Positions 51,707-64,000 of a stretch of DNA of 64,000 nt are shown piece by piece. Both the position numbers and the translations under genes were made by a program. A model generated the notes under the pieces. That model saw only the letters and a program-made list of their open reading frames with translations, searched no databases and had not been told where the DNA came from. The stretch comes from Eremophila alpestris peregrina (Eukaryota; Chordata; Aves; Passeriformes; Alaudidae), in the NCBI GenBank assembly GCA_009792885.1, contig WMCF01000021.1:4623690-4687689 (forward strand), read 5' to 3'. Numbering within the stretch: the first letter of the stretch is position 1; each line of letters opens with the position of its first letter.

Positions 51707-52845
51707 AATTAACCTCACTTTTCCTCTGAAATTCACTTGGAGATAGAAGGATTTTTGGTTGACAAACATGTCCCAAGGACAACTGATCTTGACCCAAGGA
51801 CAATATTCTGTTGTGAAATGATGACACTTTTTGCTCATGCTGTGCTCCAAGTTGCACCAACAACCTACAGAGAACCAGCCTTTGGTTCCCAAAATTGGCC
51901 CCATTTGTTGGGTTTGGATGAATCAGCAGGAAAAAGCTCTGCCATTCTGTTCCACTGCAGCTCCAAGCCCCCTGCCCATTCCTTTCTGTCACTGACTGCA
52001 CCTCCCACTGGGAATGCTGGGGAGGAATGCAAGGCACTACAAAGGCTGCACAGCTGTGTGTGCACACTGCAGCTCCCCTCTCATTCTGCAAGGGAAAGCA
52101 ATTCCATATGTGGCCTGACATGCAAAAGCAGTGGCACTGATAATGTAATAGGCTGCTCTGTTCCTTCTGATGGCAGGGACAAGCAGTGTACAAATGGAAG
52201 GGAATGCAGGAATGAGAATATGGAATACACAGTCTCCTGCAGCTACCTGTTACAGAGAATATAGGCCTGGAAGTCAGAGATCTGCCTGGATTAGTGACAT
52301 TTTTAAATAGTGTGGTTCACATAGCCAACAAACTGCTCTGCACATACATCTGCTGCTCTTCCTTAGCATCTACCCTTGGAGGGCTGGCTAAAAACCACCT
52401 TAGTAAAACAAGTGGTCAACCTGCTGTTCCCCTGTCTCATTTTCCCTCAGTCCTCCAATCTCATCCTCTCTAAACAGAGCTCCTCCTTACAAACAGGGTC
52501 ATTAAAAATCTTTGAGTCTGTTGTTCATGTGGTATCTCAATGAATTAGAATAAAACAGGGGAAGGGATGATGAATATCCTGCTTCCATTTGCTGCTTAAT
52601 TCACTTAGTAGTACTCTGTTGGCCATACGTTTTAATAAAACATTTAGTAATATCTATACCCTTTAAAATGTAAAATACTGTTAGCCTGAGAATGCCATGG
52701 ATATGGTATTTTATAATGAATGAACTGTATTCACAGCCAGAGTCTCAAAAATACCATTTCTGCATTTCAGCAACATTTAACAATCTGCTTTATATTTCAA
52801 CAATGTTAAAAATGTGAACTGTGCTGTGCTTACAGGAATTAGCAA

Positions 52846-52904
52846 TTTTTTTTATTTGGTTTTGATTGGTTTGTTTGTTATTGTTTAGCTTTTTTTTTTT
52901 TTTT
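52846..52904. repeat. T-rich (GTTT)n-like tract
   Basis: Several T runs, GGTTTGATTGGTTTGTTTGT units and a final run of 15 T ending in AGGAGC. Low complexity. Confidence 0.7.
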
Positions 52905-53689
52905 AGGAGCTAGATCCTTTCAAGTCTCTAACCCCTAAAATACTTCATTCCCTGTCAATTTATAAGCATTTAAGTTTGTGATATTACCAGTGTCAAGGAG
53001 CATAACTTAAATATAAACAGCATAAATCCGTGTTGCCACTGTAGACATATTCAGCACAAACGTCTTATCTAGACCAAAGTTTGTCGACTTAGCACATTGT
53101 ACTTGATGCTGTGTGTCACCTGTCTCTTGTTTGTCTATAGATTAACACAAAAATGTCATTGCAAACTAAGTGAATAGGGCATAGACTAAGCACCTGCCAC
53201 TTTTAAAACTCTTTAGAAGACTCTCTTGTTTATTTTGTAAGCACCCAGGGGTGCAGTTAAATAACTGCATTGAAACAAACAATACTGGTGATTATTAAGG
53301 AGGCTTTTCACATGAAAATTCACTTCAGAAAAAAAAAAATGTTTTGCAGATGTAGAGAAGAAAACTGTATCACTAAGAACCACTCAAAATACTTTGGTGG
53401 ACCAAAACACCTTTATTTTTCTCTTGGCGATCTGCCAAGTTCGCTGTCGTTTGAAAAGAATTCTATAGCTGGAGGCTAAAGCAGAAACTGCAATGATTTA
53501 AAAGAGAATTGGCTACAGTAAGAATGATAAAGCACCATATCGTTAAAATGCAACTGGCATCTTAGCCTCCCTACAGCTCTTGAAAATGTGCTTACTCCTC
53601 AACTATTTACCAAGAAAGGAACAGAAACAATTGAAATCCCACTATATAGAAAAATGTTAAAGAACTTAGAAAATAAGTACATGCAGAAT

Positions 53690-53900
53690 AATTTGCTGCT
53701 AGGACAGCTAAAATAACGATGCATTATACATGTCCAGATTGCAAAGAAAAGCACAGAAAAATACATAGCTGAATTTAGTTTTATATTAATTTATCTCAAT
53801 TAAACATATAGCAAGTGAATTAATAATGAAGGTCCACTTACATTTAGAAAATTAGAGCTGCTTTATTTGCAGCTGGCAGACTAAACATTTAGAATGTTGT
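53690..53900. promoter_or_regulatory. Candidate conserved non-coding / enhancer-like block
   Basis: Contains AACGATGCATTATACATG, TATTAATTTATCTCAATTAAAC, GTGAATTAATAATGAAGGTCCA and GAGCTGCTTTATTTGCAGCTGG, which includes a CAGCTG E-box at 53870-53875. Homeodomain-like AATTAA cores recur. No coding frame or simple repeat. Assignment is by motif clustering only. Confidence 0.22.
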
Positions 53901-54239
53901 AGGACTGATAATATTTACATTTTAATGCTTGGAGACTCATCAACTGCTTTCTAAACTGGTTAGGAAATTAGATTTAGAAAGTCCGTGCATCAAAGCCTTG
54001 TGTAGTGGTCTTCTCTGGAAAGCTGTTTTGCAAGACTAAGAGTGTGATAGAAAATAGCTATAGTTTCACAGTGAAGGAAGAGTTCAGAAAGGCCTTCAGC
54101 AGTTTCAGATAACAGAATTTGTTATTCAGATGTTGCTTACTCTAACAAGATAATGATATGCAGGCTTGAGTCAGAAAACTGCGCAACTGTGTTTTCAGGT
54201 TCACAGGGAAGAATTTATTTACAGCTAGATGTTTAACTT

Positions 54240-54460
54240 GCAAACTCTGTTGGTAAGACTTCCCTCACAAAATTCAGTTTGACAGATTTCATTTGTTCGA
54301 GAACTGTGTCCAGTTTTACAATTAAATGGAGCTGCTTCACTCAGCATTTATAAATGACATCAGATGCCATAGCAACATGATTACAAGTTTCCATCAATTT
54401 GTAGAGCTGAGTAAATAATTATCAGTGAATAATTAACTAAACAAAATTAGCCTCTTTCTC
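54240..54460. promoter_or_regulatory. Candidate regulatory block with RFX X-box-like half-site
   Basis: GATGCCATAGCAACATGA at 54363-54380 contains GCCATAGCAAC (54366-54376), close to the right half of the RFX X-box. TTGACAG (54279-54285), CAATTAAATGG, CAGCATTTATAAATGACATC and GTAAATAATTATCAG surround it. No simple repeat or coding frame. The combination resembles a conserved enhancer, but this is inferred. Confidence 0.28.
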
Positions 54461-54633
54461 TGCTTCCAGCATGTCCTCAAGCAGATTGTATTTTCTCAAA
54501 TGTATTCCTTATTTAAACCACATGGAAACACTCCAGACCCCACAGAACCACATCTTCAATATGCTGTAAGTCTGTATGAGGTGGATGACTAGCTAAAAGA
54601 CATATACAGGACTTCCCATGGGAAGAGCAAACC

Positions 54634-54670
54634 AAGGAGAGGAGGAGGAAAAAAAAAACAAACAAAAACC
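54634..54670. repeat. Purine-rich tract
   Basis: GGAGAGGAGGAGG followed by runs of A interrupted by C. Almost pure purine on this strand. Confidence 0.65.
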
Positions 54671-55847
54671 AGCCAAATGAAGAGGGGATTATTATCTATA
54701 TATTTAAGTACTTTTACATTTTCTTTTGTTCAGGTCTAAATATATTGGCATCCTACACCTAAATAATTCTTAACTATAAAAAATTGACTGTGCACAACAC
54801 TTTAATCAGAAGTCACCAAACAGTATTTTCAGAGAAGGCTCCTGGCAAAAGTCTCATGTCCAATGGGATAATAGCAGCACTTAGATGCTTAATTTAAAAC
54901 CCCCATCCTAACAGTAAGAAAAGTATGTCCCATAGTTCTTTCCAGATCTTGCAAGAATGCTCCCCCAAATCAGCCAGCCCATATTTCTAGTACAAGACGC
55001 CCAAAAAGCTATCACTTCCTTTGTTATAGGGCCCCTAAGGAGAAGCCTGGCTGCTGGTAAAATATTTGTCATCTCACAAATCCAAGACCAGAAAGACTTT
55101 ACAGAAACAGTCCTGCAGGAGAGGAAGAGGTTGAAAGTTTTAGACCTGTCAACTGCATTGACCAGTTCTTGTTTCTTATAAACGTTTCACTTGGGCTCTA
55201 GAAGGCACAGAGACAGCACAGAAGAGAGTCAAGAGGCTTTACCTTTCTTTACAAAAATGCACTAGTCACAGAGTGAATGCAAAAAAATCAGGAGCAGATT
55301 TTCCTTCCCTACCCTTGTTAGAAGAAAAAGATGCAGGAAAGCTTTCTTGACAGGGAAAAAAGATAAAGGTAAAGCTACACAAAATAAAAGTGTTCCAAAT
55401 TCTTAAGTCTAAGTAAAGTTATTACAGCACGTAATAGTGGTCATAAGTGTAATTTAGCTCAAAAGGGAGCAAACACTGAAGTCTGGACAAATGTCATCAT
55501 TAAGCCTGGCAAATCCAAGAGCAAGGTTTAGCTTTCCATGCTGTTTGCATTGCAAACCTTTGTGTCACACTGGATCTGTTTCCACTGAAGCTGAGTGACT
55601 GCTGGGGAACCTTTCTCAGCTGAAGCAGAAGAGATGTACTTTGAAATTCAAAGGAAACAGTTCACAGTTTTGCTGGGAAACAATCCTTGACCATGTTTCT
55701 TAGAGCTAAGAATAGATTTGATGTCTCTCCACCTCATCTCTTCTAGGCTGGTAACCAGCAAAAAACCACCAAATCTTTGTGTACTTGGATTGCAACTTGG
55801 TACCATGTGAAGTTGTCCATTAAAAGTGGTGGGGTTTAGTAGTGGCT

Positions 55848-55882
55848 TTTTGTTGGTGGTGTTTTTGTTTGTCTGTTTTTTT
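55848..55882. repeat. T/G-rich low-complexity tract
   Basis: TTTTTGTTGGTGGTGTTTTTGTTTGTCTG followed by a T run. Simple repeat. Confidence 0.6.
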
Positions 55883-58265
55883 AAAGTGGCCTCCCTGGAC
55901 AGTAACAAACAGCACAATGTGTAAAGCCTAGAACAAGCTGGCTATGACTATGGTAGGTACATTCCAGTGGTACCCAGTGAGCCTCACCTAAATGGCTCCT
56001 GGCCCTTCTGGAGGTGGATGCAGTGATTGCCACAAATAATTGATCAAAGACATCTCAATGCAGCTTCCTTAGCCAAAACACTGGCTCACACTCCTTCATA
56101 AATATGCTCTGCCACAGCCACTAGGAAATAGGGATGTGCTGATGCCCAGTTTGCATAACTGAGACAGAGGCTGACCAACTTCTATGAGGGCAGAAGCAGC
56201 TTTGGCAAAAGCAAGGACATATATCTGCGTTTCAGAAGACTTGACTTGCTCTCCAAGAAGCATGTTTTTCTTTTTAAACCCTCCAATTTCTTTTTTAATG
56301 GAAAAATGCCAATATCAAACTGTAAACAGACTTGGTTTCACAGATTTCTTGTATCGCTGTCTGGAATCCAATAGCAAACTGAGTGTATATTGATATGTAT
56401 GAAAAATATGAAGATGAGATGATAAAACATTCACTCTGATTTAATTAGATTTTTAGCCATTTCTGAAAAAAAAGGAAATAAAAACGTTGAAACTTTGAGC
56501 CAGCTGCTGATGTTACTAAAATAATTCATCTTCCAAGAGACTTTTAAGCCACTAATGGTGCTAAATTCACTTCTCTGAGTTCTGACAGGAAAAAAATGGA
56601 AGTGGCAGCCTTCTCCTACCATCAGCATTATCCCAAAAGGTACCTCTAGGCTTGATTTTTATACCTAAAGACCCCTCCACACTGCTAACTCCATAGGTTT
56701 GTAGAGCATGTTGAAGGGCGATGGATAAATTCAGCAGACACTGCAAAATGTTTTGCCAATAATACTTCACCTTTTCTATAAGCCCAGCTTCTGCCATCTG
56801 ATTGCTGTCATGTTTTCTGACAAACAAACCCGAATGAATATTAGCTCTCTCTCATCCAGGATAAGACAGCAGCCATTTGCCAGATGAGACAGGTAAAGCA
56901 TGCAAAGGTGACAACAGCCCTTTCACGATCTTTAACAACGTCTAAAAAACATGTGCCTCCTGCAGCAAACTGGGATGTTTCTGCCTCTACCTGGATCAGA
57001 TACTGCAGCCATGTTTCCCCTAATAAATAAGCCCCATAATAACCTTTTCCCTTTTTTTTTTTAAACCTATGTCACCTGGGGACTCTCTCCACAGGCTTGC
57101 ACCTGGAGCTAGCCCCAGGGCACATGTACACAGCTTGGGAGTGGATCAAGGCAGTACTAACCTGCCTTCTCAAGTATCTGCACTCTTCCTATTTTTTTTT
57201 TCCTGTGGACAAATGAATCAAAACACTTTTCATGTGTCCTAGCAACCTGGAAACCAGACAGCAGAGAGATCTTTGTCTTCATAACAAACCGAGATCCACA
57301 CTGAAATGTTTGCTTGCTGCTGCTCCAGAAGTACGAGCACTGTCCTGCTTATGGTGCAGAGCTTCATCTGGCAACCATTTCTATCACAGCAGTGCTCACA
57401 GCTCAGCCACCCAGCAAAAAACATTGCCAGGGAAAGACACATTTACTCACACTAACATATTATTTATTCATCCTTGTTTTTCCCTTCCCTGCACCCCACG
57501 CCAAAAAGCTACATTTGCACATAATGTCTCTTTATGCTGCTGCGATTTAATGCCTTGTTACTACAGCAATTAGATGTTGAACAGAAAGTAGTGACCAAAT
57601 ATAACAGTAATATATGTTACATGTGTTAATGACATTTTTCACCAAATAAAACTATATGCTATTTGGCTTTCTTAAATTCTGACACAGTTCAGAACATATT
57701 TATCACAGCAGACATCACAAGCCCTTTTTCTTTAACCATGAATCATGATTAAGGATAAGCACATGATCCAGAAGATTTCAGGTTTTTAGGTCTGGTACAT
57801 ATTTAGTTTCTGAGGAAAGAAGACCTGATTTCAGCTGATACAAGCCAGTGTCAACTCCCCACTTTGTACTGAGTCATCCTCTTCTGTACAAGAAGAAAAC
57901 AAGATTTGTTTTCTCAAAAGAGTGATGACTCTGGACTAACATGATCATGTAATACCCAAATAAATATCTGTTACTCTTGTCAAAAGGACCACCAGAGAAA
58001 AGGCCAAAGAGCTACTGGGCTATACATGGTAGAACACAGAAATCAGAATTACAAAATAGCTCATGGCAAAAAGCACATAAGGAAAAAAAATGGGAAGCTA
58101 AAGGACAGATGTTTTGGGGGAAGCTGTCTTTATACATTCATAACCTTGAGACCTGAACCACAGGTTGGGATGTCACTTGTTGATGTTATTATGTGCTTCT
58201 CTGTAAATTTTGTGCACAAACAAAACCCCAAGAAGAGTCTGCAGTCATCAATAATATGGATTATC

Positions 58266-58278
58266 AAAAAAAAAAAAA
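58266..58278. repeat. Poly-A run (13 A)
   Basis: Thirteen consecutive A residues. Simple repeat. Confidence 0.7.
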
Positions 58279-59350
58279 TGTAATAACTTTACATTTCACT
58301 GCAATAGAGGATCACCAGAGCCTAATAGAGACAGCAATACCCCATGGCATCAGAAATTATCATTCTGATATTATCTGGTCTGTTTACAAGTAGCCCCTTT
58401 AAAAAGGTCAGTGATATGAAGTTAGAGGTATGATAGGTTAAACTGATATTTTCATTTTGTGTGCCCTACAATAAATATAAAGGATCATTTCAAAATGTAA
58501 GGTAAATCCTGGAATATTTTATCTATTTAGGTGTCTATAGGGAATGCAGCTATGATAAATCTAACTGGATTTTACCACAGCTCCTCAAAGCAAGCCTGAA
58601 ACCAGTGATGAAAAAGTACATTCAACAAAAACAATTTAACTGTGAGCATATTGGCCAGTATAACATCTGAAATCTAAATGTGTCATTGCCAGTTGAGTCA
58701 TTTTATATCTCCACTTAGGTGTCAAAAAACAGTGCACACAAACACACAACTGTGGGAACTGAAGACAGGTGGTGGGCAGAGAGAAGCAAAGCAGCATCAC
58801 ACTCAGAATAAGCCACAATGATTCAGAAACAGAACCTAACCTCTGCATCCCCCTCTCCCTGGCATCTGAAGGAAACAGTAGATGGGACAGGTTAGGAAGA
58901 TTACTTTCTTTATCAGCCTTACACATCTGAAAATATTGGAAAATCATTTTCTGTCATCTGGAAGCATCATAAAAACAAATGCAGAAAAGCAAAGAGATAA
59001 TAACAGGCCTTTGTTACCTGTTAAGCACATATTTTTAAAATGATTTTTAATTAGATATCAGAGAAATGAAACTGCTGGCTAGAAAGCAGAATCAGGAATA
59101 TATGACACACTGAGCTTCTGGACAATATTTGAAAAAATTGCTTAACCTTTGTCAGTCTCAATTTACCCATTCATGACATGGGGCCAGTGATATTTCACTG
59201 CCTAACAGGAGTTATAGCCTGCAATAACAGGTTTATTTGATACTCAGTAAGGACTCCAAGATATGTGAAGGTAGATGATAAGATTTTACTGGGCTCTATT
59301 AGGTCTCAACACTTTCTCTCCAAGTCCTCCTCTTACTGGAAGAGCTTATG

Positions 59351-59365
59351 AAAAAAAAAAAAAAA
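59351..59365. repeat. Poly-A run (15 A)
   Basis: Fifteen consecutive A residues. They supply the lysine run in the overlapping chance frame at 59275-59535. Confidence 0.75.
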
Positions 59366-60721
59366 TCCACCGAGATATTGCTGTAGTTCCTAAGCAGAAG
59401 TGTAGTTCCTGGGATGAGCTCTACAGGACATCAGGGCAAAGACACTGTGATGCCCCTTCCGTTTCCACCCCCGCTTCTCAGGGCACATTAAGTTTTCTTC
59501 AAATAATTCCACAAGGCATTTTCCTTACTCACTAGGACCAACATGGTTCAGTAGACAAATACAACTTGTCATTTCTGCAGGACTCCTGTTTATATCCTTT
59601 GGAAAAAATTCTTCTCATCCTCCTTGGTAGAAGTTATTTTTTCCTCTACCCTTTTGACTTTCAGCCTACAGGAAGAGCTACTAGACTCCTAGGAATGAAG
59701 AATAAAGATCTCTTAACTCCTCAGGATTTCAAAGGGAGGACTAGTTCACATTCCCACATACCCTTTAACCCTGTGAGCACCTCACAATGGCCACTACATT
59801 TGCCCCACAATCAAGAAATCTCAGAATCCAATTCTAAAGTTAGCCCTTACCAGCTCTTTGGTGTGCAGGACTCTGGCCAATAGAACATTACATGATAGAA
59901 CTGGAAATACACTGTGTTGTCTGGTTCTAGCCAGAGAGCATCCTCCCTCTCAGTGCCCTGCCTTGCTGTGATTATTTTACACTTTTTCTCAACTTGATCT
60001 CTGGCTGCTCCTGCTTCAGATACTGACAAAGCCTGTCCTGGGGAAAGGACTATGCATTCTAAAGTCAGCTGTTTGTTCTTTATTTGTTGAGGCACTTGAT
60101 GCCATGAAGTTGAAGACTCCCTTATACCAGTGTCTGGGCACACTCAAAGGTTGCTTGGAAGAGCATTTAATTCCTCAGAGATCCCACATGGCTTTCACCT
60201 CCACACCTCAGTTTAAATAATGCCTTACTATTTGGCTGATCTAGTTCCTTCCAGGATTCTGTTTCAAATCTTTTGGGGTTTAAAGAAAACCAATAGACCA
60301 AACTGTAAAACTAATTCTCACTTTTTGAGTACTCTCTGGTGAACATCCACAATTTCCATGATCTCTGCATCACTAGGCCATGAAGGTTGAGGGGAAGGCT
60401 TGGAAAAATCTGCACACCTTTAGAGATCTCAGTGTAGCTCTTGAGGGGTTAAAGGGGTCACCACAAAGGAATCCATCATTCTCATTGTCCACTCACATAT
60501 GCTAGAAGAAAGCAAGGGGAGCACCACTAAATTCATTTAGTACCACTGTGTGCTGTAAGCTATTGTCACCTAAATGGCTTTTTCTGGAAGAAACAAAGAC
60601 AGCAAAAATTCACTGGAGAAAAGGAACACAGTCTCATTTTACTGTGTCAGATGAAGATCAAAATATAAAGCGACAGTTCAATTCAGTTCAGATCCTATTG
60701 CTAAATAAATATATAAAACAG

Positions 60722-60744
60722 TTATTTATTTATTTATTTTATAG
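60722..60744. repeat. (TTTA)n microsatellite
   Basis: Tandem TTTA units ending in TTTTATAG. Short microsatellite. Confidence 0.75.
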
Positions 60745-61445
60745 CCACAAAGATTCTGGGCCTCTCTTCTGATACTAGAGTTTGGTTTCCTGTTGTATTC
60801 ACATAATATTCTTGGAATCAGCATAAAATCTGTTCAAACATCACTGTAACACTTAGAAAACTTCTGTCACCAGTGTGCCCAAGCAGCAAATGCATTTTTG
60901 ATGTTATGCAGAAATACATGCCTTGATAGAAGAGATGAAGATGCAGCCCAAAGTGTTATAAAAAAATCAGAGAAAAACATTTGAGCAGATGAAGATGCAC
61001 TCCAGTTTTCCTTTCCCTTTCAAGCTTTCTTAGCTCAAGACACATATTCCAGATATATAAATGATATATATGTAATGCAGAGTAGTTAATGCAGATGGAG
61101 AGAGATTGACATGGCACTTATCTAAAAGGATATTGAGATTCCAGAATACCTAATGCACTCTAGCTGATAGGAGCTTCAGAAGCTGTGAGTCAAAACTGAT
61201 TTCACAAAACCACAACAGAGCTTTTCACCTTTGCCAAAAGACATTGTGCGAGCCAGTTCACAGTTCTGTGCCAAGGGCATATCATCCAGACTTTTCTATC
61301 TCAGCTGAAAGAAAACCCAGTATCTGATAAGCTAACATGATGAATGTTCCAAGGACTGCACAACTAAGCAGAAAACCCAAAAGCTTCAGAACTTTCCCAG
61401 CCCTTAAATTCCCCCAATTTAAAATATATTTTGCAAGTCTTACTC

Positions 61446-61465
61446 ATGTGTGTGTACACACACAT
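61446..61465. repeat. Perfect 20-bp (TG)n/(CA)n palindrome
   Basis: ATGTGTGTGTACACACACAT equals its own reverse complement. An alternating purine-pyrimidine palindrome of this kind can extrude a hairpin or adopt Z-form DNA. It probably arose by replication slippage. Confidence 0.8.
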
Positions 61466-64000
61466 TATCCAGCCTACTACTGAAAATACTGAATATTCAG
61501 AACATGAGTTCTATATTAGTCAATGTTAAATGCCATCAAGGAAAAACTGACATCCCTGTTAAGAAACAAACAAAACCCCCAGTACTGCACAAATTTATTT
61601 GTAAGGCATGATCTGAAACATGCTATTATAAAGGCAGCCCTTCAAATATTCATTAACTTCCATAAAACATATTACTCCTTCAGAAACCATCCAATATGGC
61701 AGTGAAGCCTTGTATCACCTATGCATTTGTCCTCATTTTTCCAGCAATAAGAGAGCATCAGATTTTATTATCATAAATACTGTATAAATATGTTGACACT
61801 ACAAAGCACAAAACCAACTTAAATCCTGCGTGCTTTTTTCACTGAAGGCAAATACAGCCCACTATCAGCCACTCATCTGAAGAGCAAAGAGGAGTATAAA
61901 CTGCTGCAATTTTTTTAAAATTCAAACTTTTGATATGGAACTATTTTAAGATCTGAGCACCCTCCTCTGTACCTTCCTTTGAAGGATAGTATCAAGCACA
62001 TAAAATTCAAGCATCATTACTTCTACACTCGTGTTTTGGACAAAGGAAAAAGTCTCTGACAAAATAGACAAGTCACTGGTTGGTAAAATGTGAGTGATAT
62101 ATTAACCAGATCAATGATACAACCACTGAGTTAGATTATAATCTCTCATTCATTTCAGGAACAGTTTTAAAATTTGGTTCTGTTTCAGTTCTTGCACATC
62201 AGTAATTATGGTACCTCTAAAAGCAATAAAGGGTGAACCACCAAAGATCTGTACCTACAGCCCTGTTGTGATAAGAATTAAAATTTGACATTTCTAGTCA
62301 GCAAGTCTCAATTTCCAGAAAATTTCTAGTTGGCTGAAGTCCTGTGATACATAGGCTTCCTTCAGCATTTTAAGAATTTTATGTCTTCATGCTAAGTGGG
62401 AAGTGGATGATGCTTTTTACCCAAAATTAAAACAAAAACACAGCGAACAAAGCTTTTATCAATTAAAAGAAAGAAAATACAATCTTATGCTTTTTACAAA
62501 AAAATTGCAAAAGAGGAGGCCACCCCACTGGGCTTCTATTAATTTGAACAAGCTCACCAAGGCCTACTTTAAGTTCTGAGTTACATCATGTTCCTTCAGA
62601 GACCAAAGTGGACAAGGAAAATCAAGCTCAGACTCTTGGAACTGACACAGTCTGTAAGATTTCCACACGAGAGGGGGAAAAATCAAACCCAACAAAATGA
62701 CAAACCAAAAAGGATAAACCACAGATACAGCCTGGATAAGAACAGAATTAGATGAATACACAGAAACATTAAAAAGGAACAATTACTGAGAGCAAAATTT
62801 GCCATGTACTCATAAGAATAATACATCCAATTCTGCAAGCCAAAGACTTGATTCTGTGAGGGAAATCATTATGTTTACAGACTTAGGAAGAAAGTAAGGC
62901 TTGTAAACTGGTAAGACCATTTTTTTCTAAAACAGAACCAAAACTGCACAACAAGGAATAGTATCCAATAGATTCAGCATTAAGTACACAAATTTTCCTG
63001 AAAGCAGGCAGAAAATCTGCCAAGTTGTTTCTTTTGCATATTGAATTGAAATTCAGCATAATCCAACCTAGAAAGAAAAGCATTGCAAGGAGCAATATAA
63101 CTTTATAGTGAAAGACTTGTGTTCACAGTGAAATGTGACATTTTTAGATCAAATGCCACCTCTCCCTACAACACGCTTGTGATGATCTCAGCCCCTTGTT
63201 TTTTATTCTTTTGGTATAACTCACTAGTGCCAATTAAAGAACTCAGAGACTTTGTGTTTCTTTTTCAAGTGCCTGTTGTAACAATGTAGAACGGGTGCAT
63301 GCAAAGTGCCATCTTTCTAACTTCATACTAACTGACACCTAGTTTGCACTAGTGCAAGAACTCTAAGATGATTCAGAAAAATATTGATTTGTGGTTATGA
63401 CCTTCTGGTAGTCAGAAAAAACCCAACATTTGTGCTTAAAAACAAAAAATGTAAACTGTCCCAAACTTACAGACTAAGTATTAAATTCAGTTTTCCTTAG
63501 AAGTGGTCAGGAGGTTTCTTTCTCTACAACAGCAAGAGAAGGTACTTTTCTATGTTAACCATCAGAAGGTGCAAAAATTCCACTTCTTAACTTCCATTAG
63601 AACAGCATTAACCTTTTATTGCTTGTTTTTGTCCAAGTCCTTGTCAATTATTGAGGGCTGGAAGAAAGATGTAATGAAATGTGGTCAATCACTTTCTTCT
63701 TTCTTTGAATATGTTCAATATACAAAATGTGGAAAATCACTCTTTGAAATTAACCTATTCCCCTGAAATCAAATGTTAGGTTACATTTAACAAATGACCC
63801 TTTTCTCTTAGGAGAGAAATCAATATTCATAGTTTTCTCTCCTGTCCTCTGCGACTACTGCCAGAAATCCTTTTTTATATGAAACTCAAGAATCAGACAT
63901 TTACTTAAAAATCCGTAATTCATGTACTTTATTTCTCCCTTGCCACGGCTCTCCCCCTCTTCCCCAGCTCAAGTGCTTTTCTAAGTCAAGGCAGACAATC

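Larger units (their letters stand above)
41061..53689. other. AT-rich non-coding sequence, no confirmed gene
   Basis: About 12.6 kb with scattered simple repeats (45183-45206, 45820-45833, 48720-48860, 51617-51632, 51694-51706, 52846-52904), one splice-flanked open segment (42071-42199), a mildly GC-rich patch (43555-43760) and the longest open frame of the window (51737-52264). No recognised protein, RNA gene, LTR or LINE. Confidence 0.5.
54461..64000. other. AT-rich non-coding sequence, no gene seen
   Basis: Single-copy DNA to the end of the window. It contains simple repeats at 54634-54670, 55848-55882, 57052-57062, 57192-57201, 58266-58278, 59351-59365 and 60722-60744 and a 20-bp palindrome at 61446-61465. 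Open frames (for example 57232-57573, 59566-59883, 59847-60143 minus) show no recognisable domain and overlap frames on the opposite strand. Confidence 0.55.

Noticed and set aside
1..64000. CRISPR arrays, prophage, operons, tRNA or rRNA genes
   Set aside because: No regularly spaced repeats, no clustered co-directional long frames and no tRNA T-arm or rRNA signature were seen. The composition and the CR1 elements point to a vertebrate nuclear genome.

Overview
This window looks like non-coding nuclear DNA from a bird. It is AT-rich and poor in CpG. The only interspersed elements I can recognise are CR1-type LINE remnants whose 3' ends carry the avian-style 8-bp repeat (ATTCTGTG)n. There is no operon, no dense coding and no ribosome-binding site. 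All open frames are short, none matches a family I know, and several of the longest lack an ATG. The window is best read as a gene desert or part of one or more very large introns. I annotate no protein-coding gene.

Layout. 1-15900: AT-rich single-copy sequence with short A/T-rich tracts, one GC-rich block (about 5165-5366) and one splice-flanked, stop-containing segment (9852-9933) that could be a non-coding exon. 15912-16046: a 58-bp direct duplication around a 19-bp copy of the engineered Tn5 mosaic end, almost certainly a library or assembly artefact. 16047-31230: single-copy sequence with simple repeats. About 31240-32168: a 5'-truncated, internally deleted CR1 LINE on the + strand, with a decayed reverse-transcriptase remnant. 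About 34680-35760: homeodomain-, SOX- and TCF-like motif clusters of the kind seen in conserved non-coding elements. 38885-about 38960: a tiny CR1 3' stub on the minus strand. 40577-40695: a (CAA)n-rich tract next to another enhancer-like block (40735-41060). 42071-42199: a good splice acceptor followed by a 42-codon open frame. 43555-43760: a mildly GC-rich patch. 53690-53900 and 54240-54460: two more enhancer-like blocks, the second with an RFX X-box-like half-site. The rest, to 64000, is AT-rich sequence with simple repeats and a perfect 20-bp palindrome.

No genes work together here. Any function is more likely cis-regulatory or through a non-coding transcript. The clearest anomaly is the synthetic mosaic end at 15969-15987, which means the assembly is locally wrong there. 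I could run no alignment or search: the CR1 and mosaic-end calls rest on recognised sequence, and the regulatory calls are inference from motif content.
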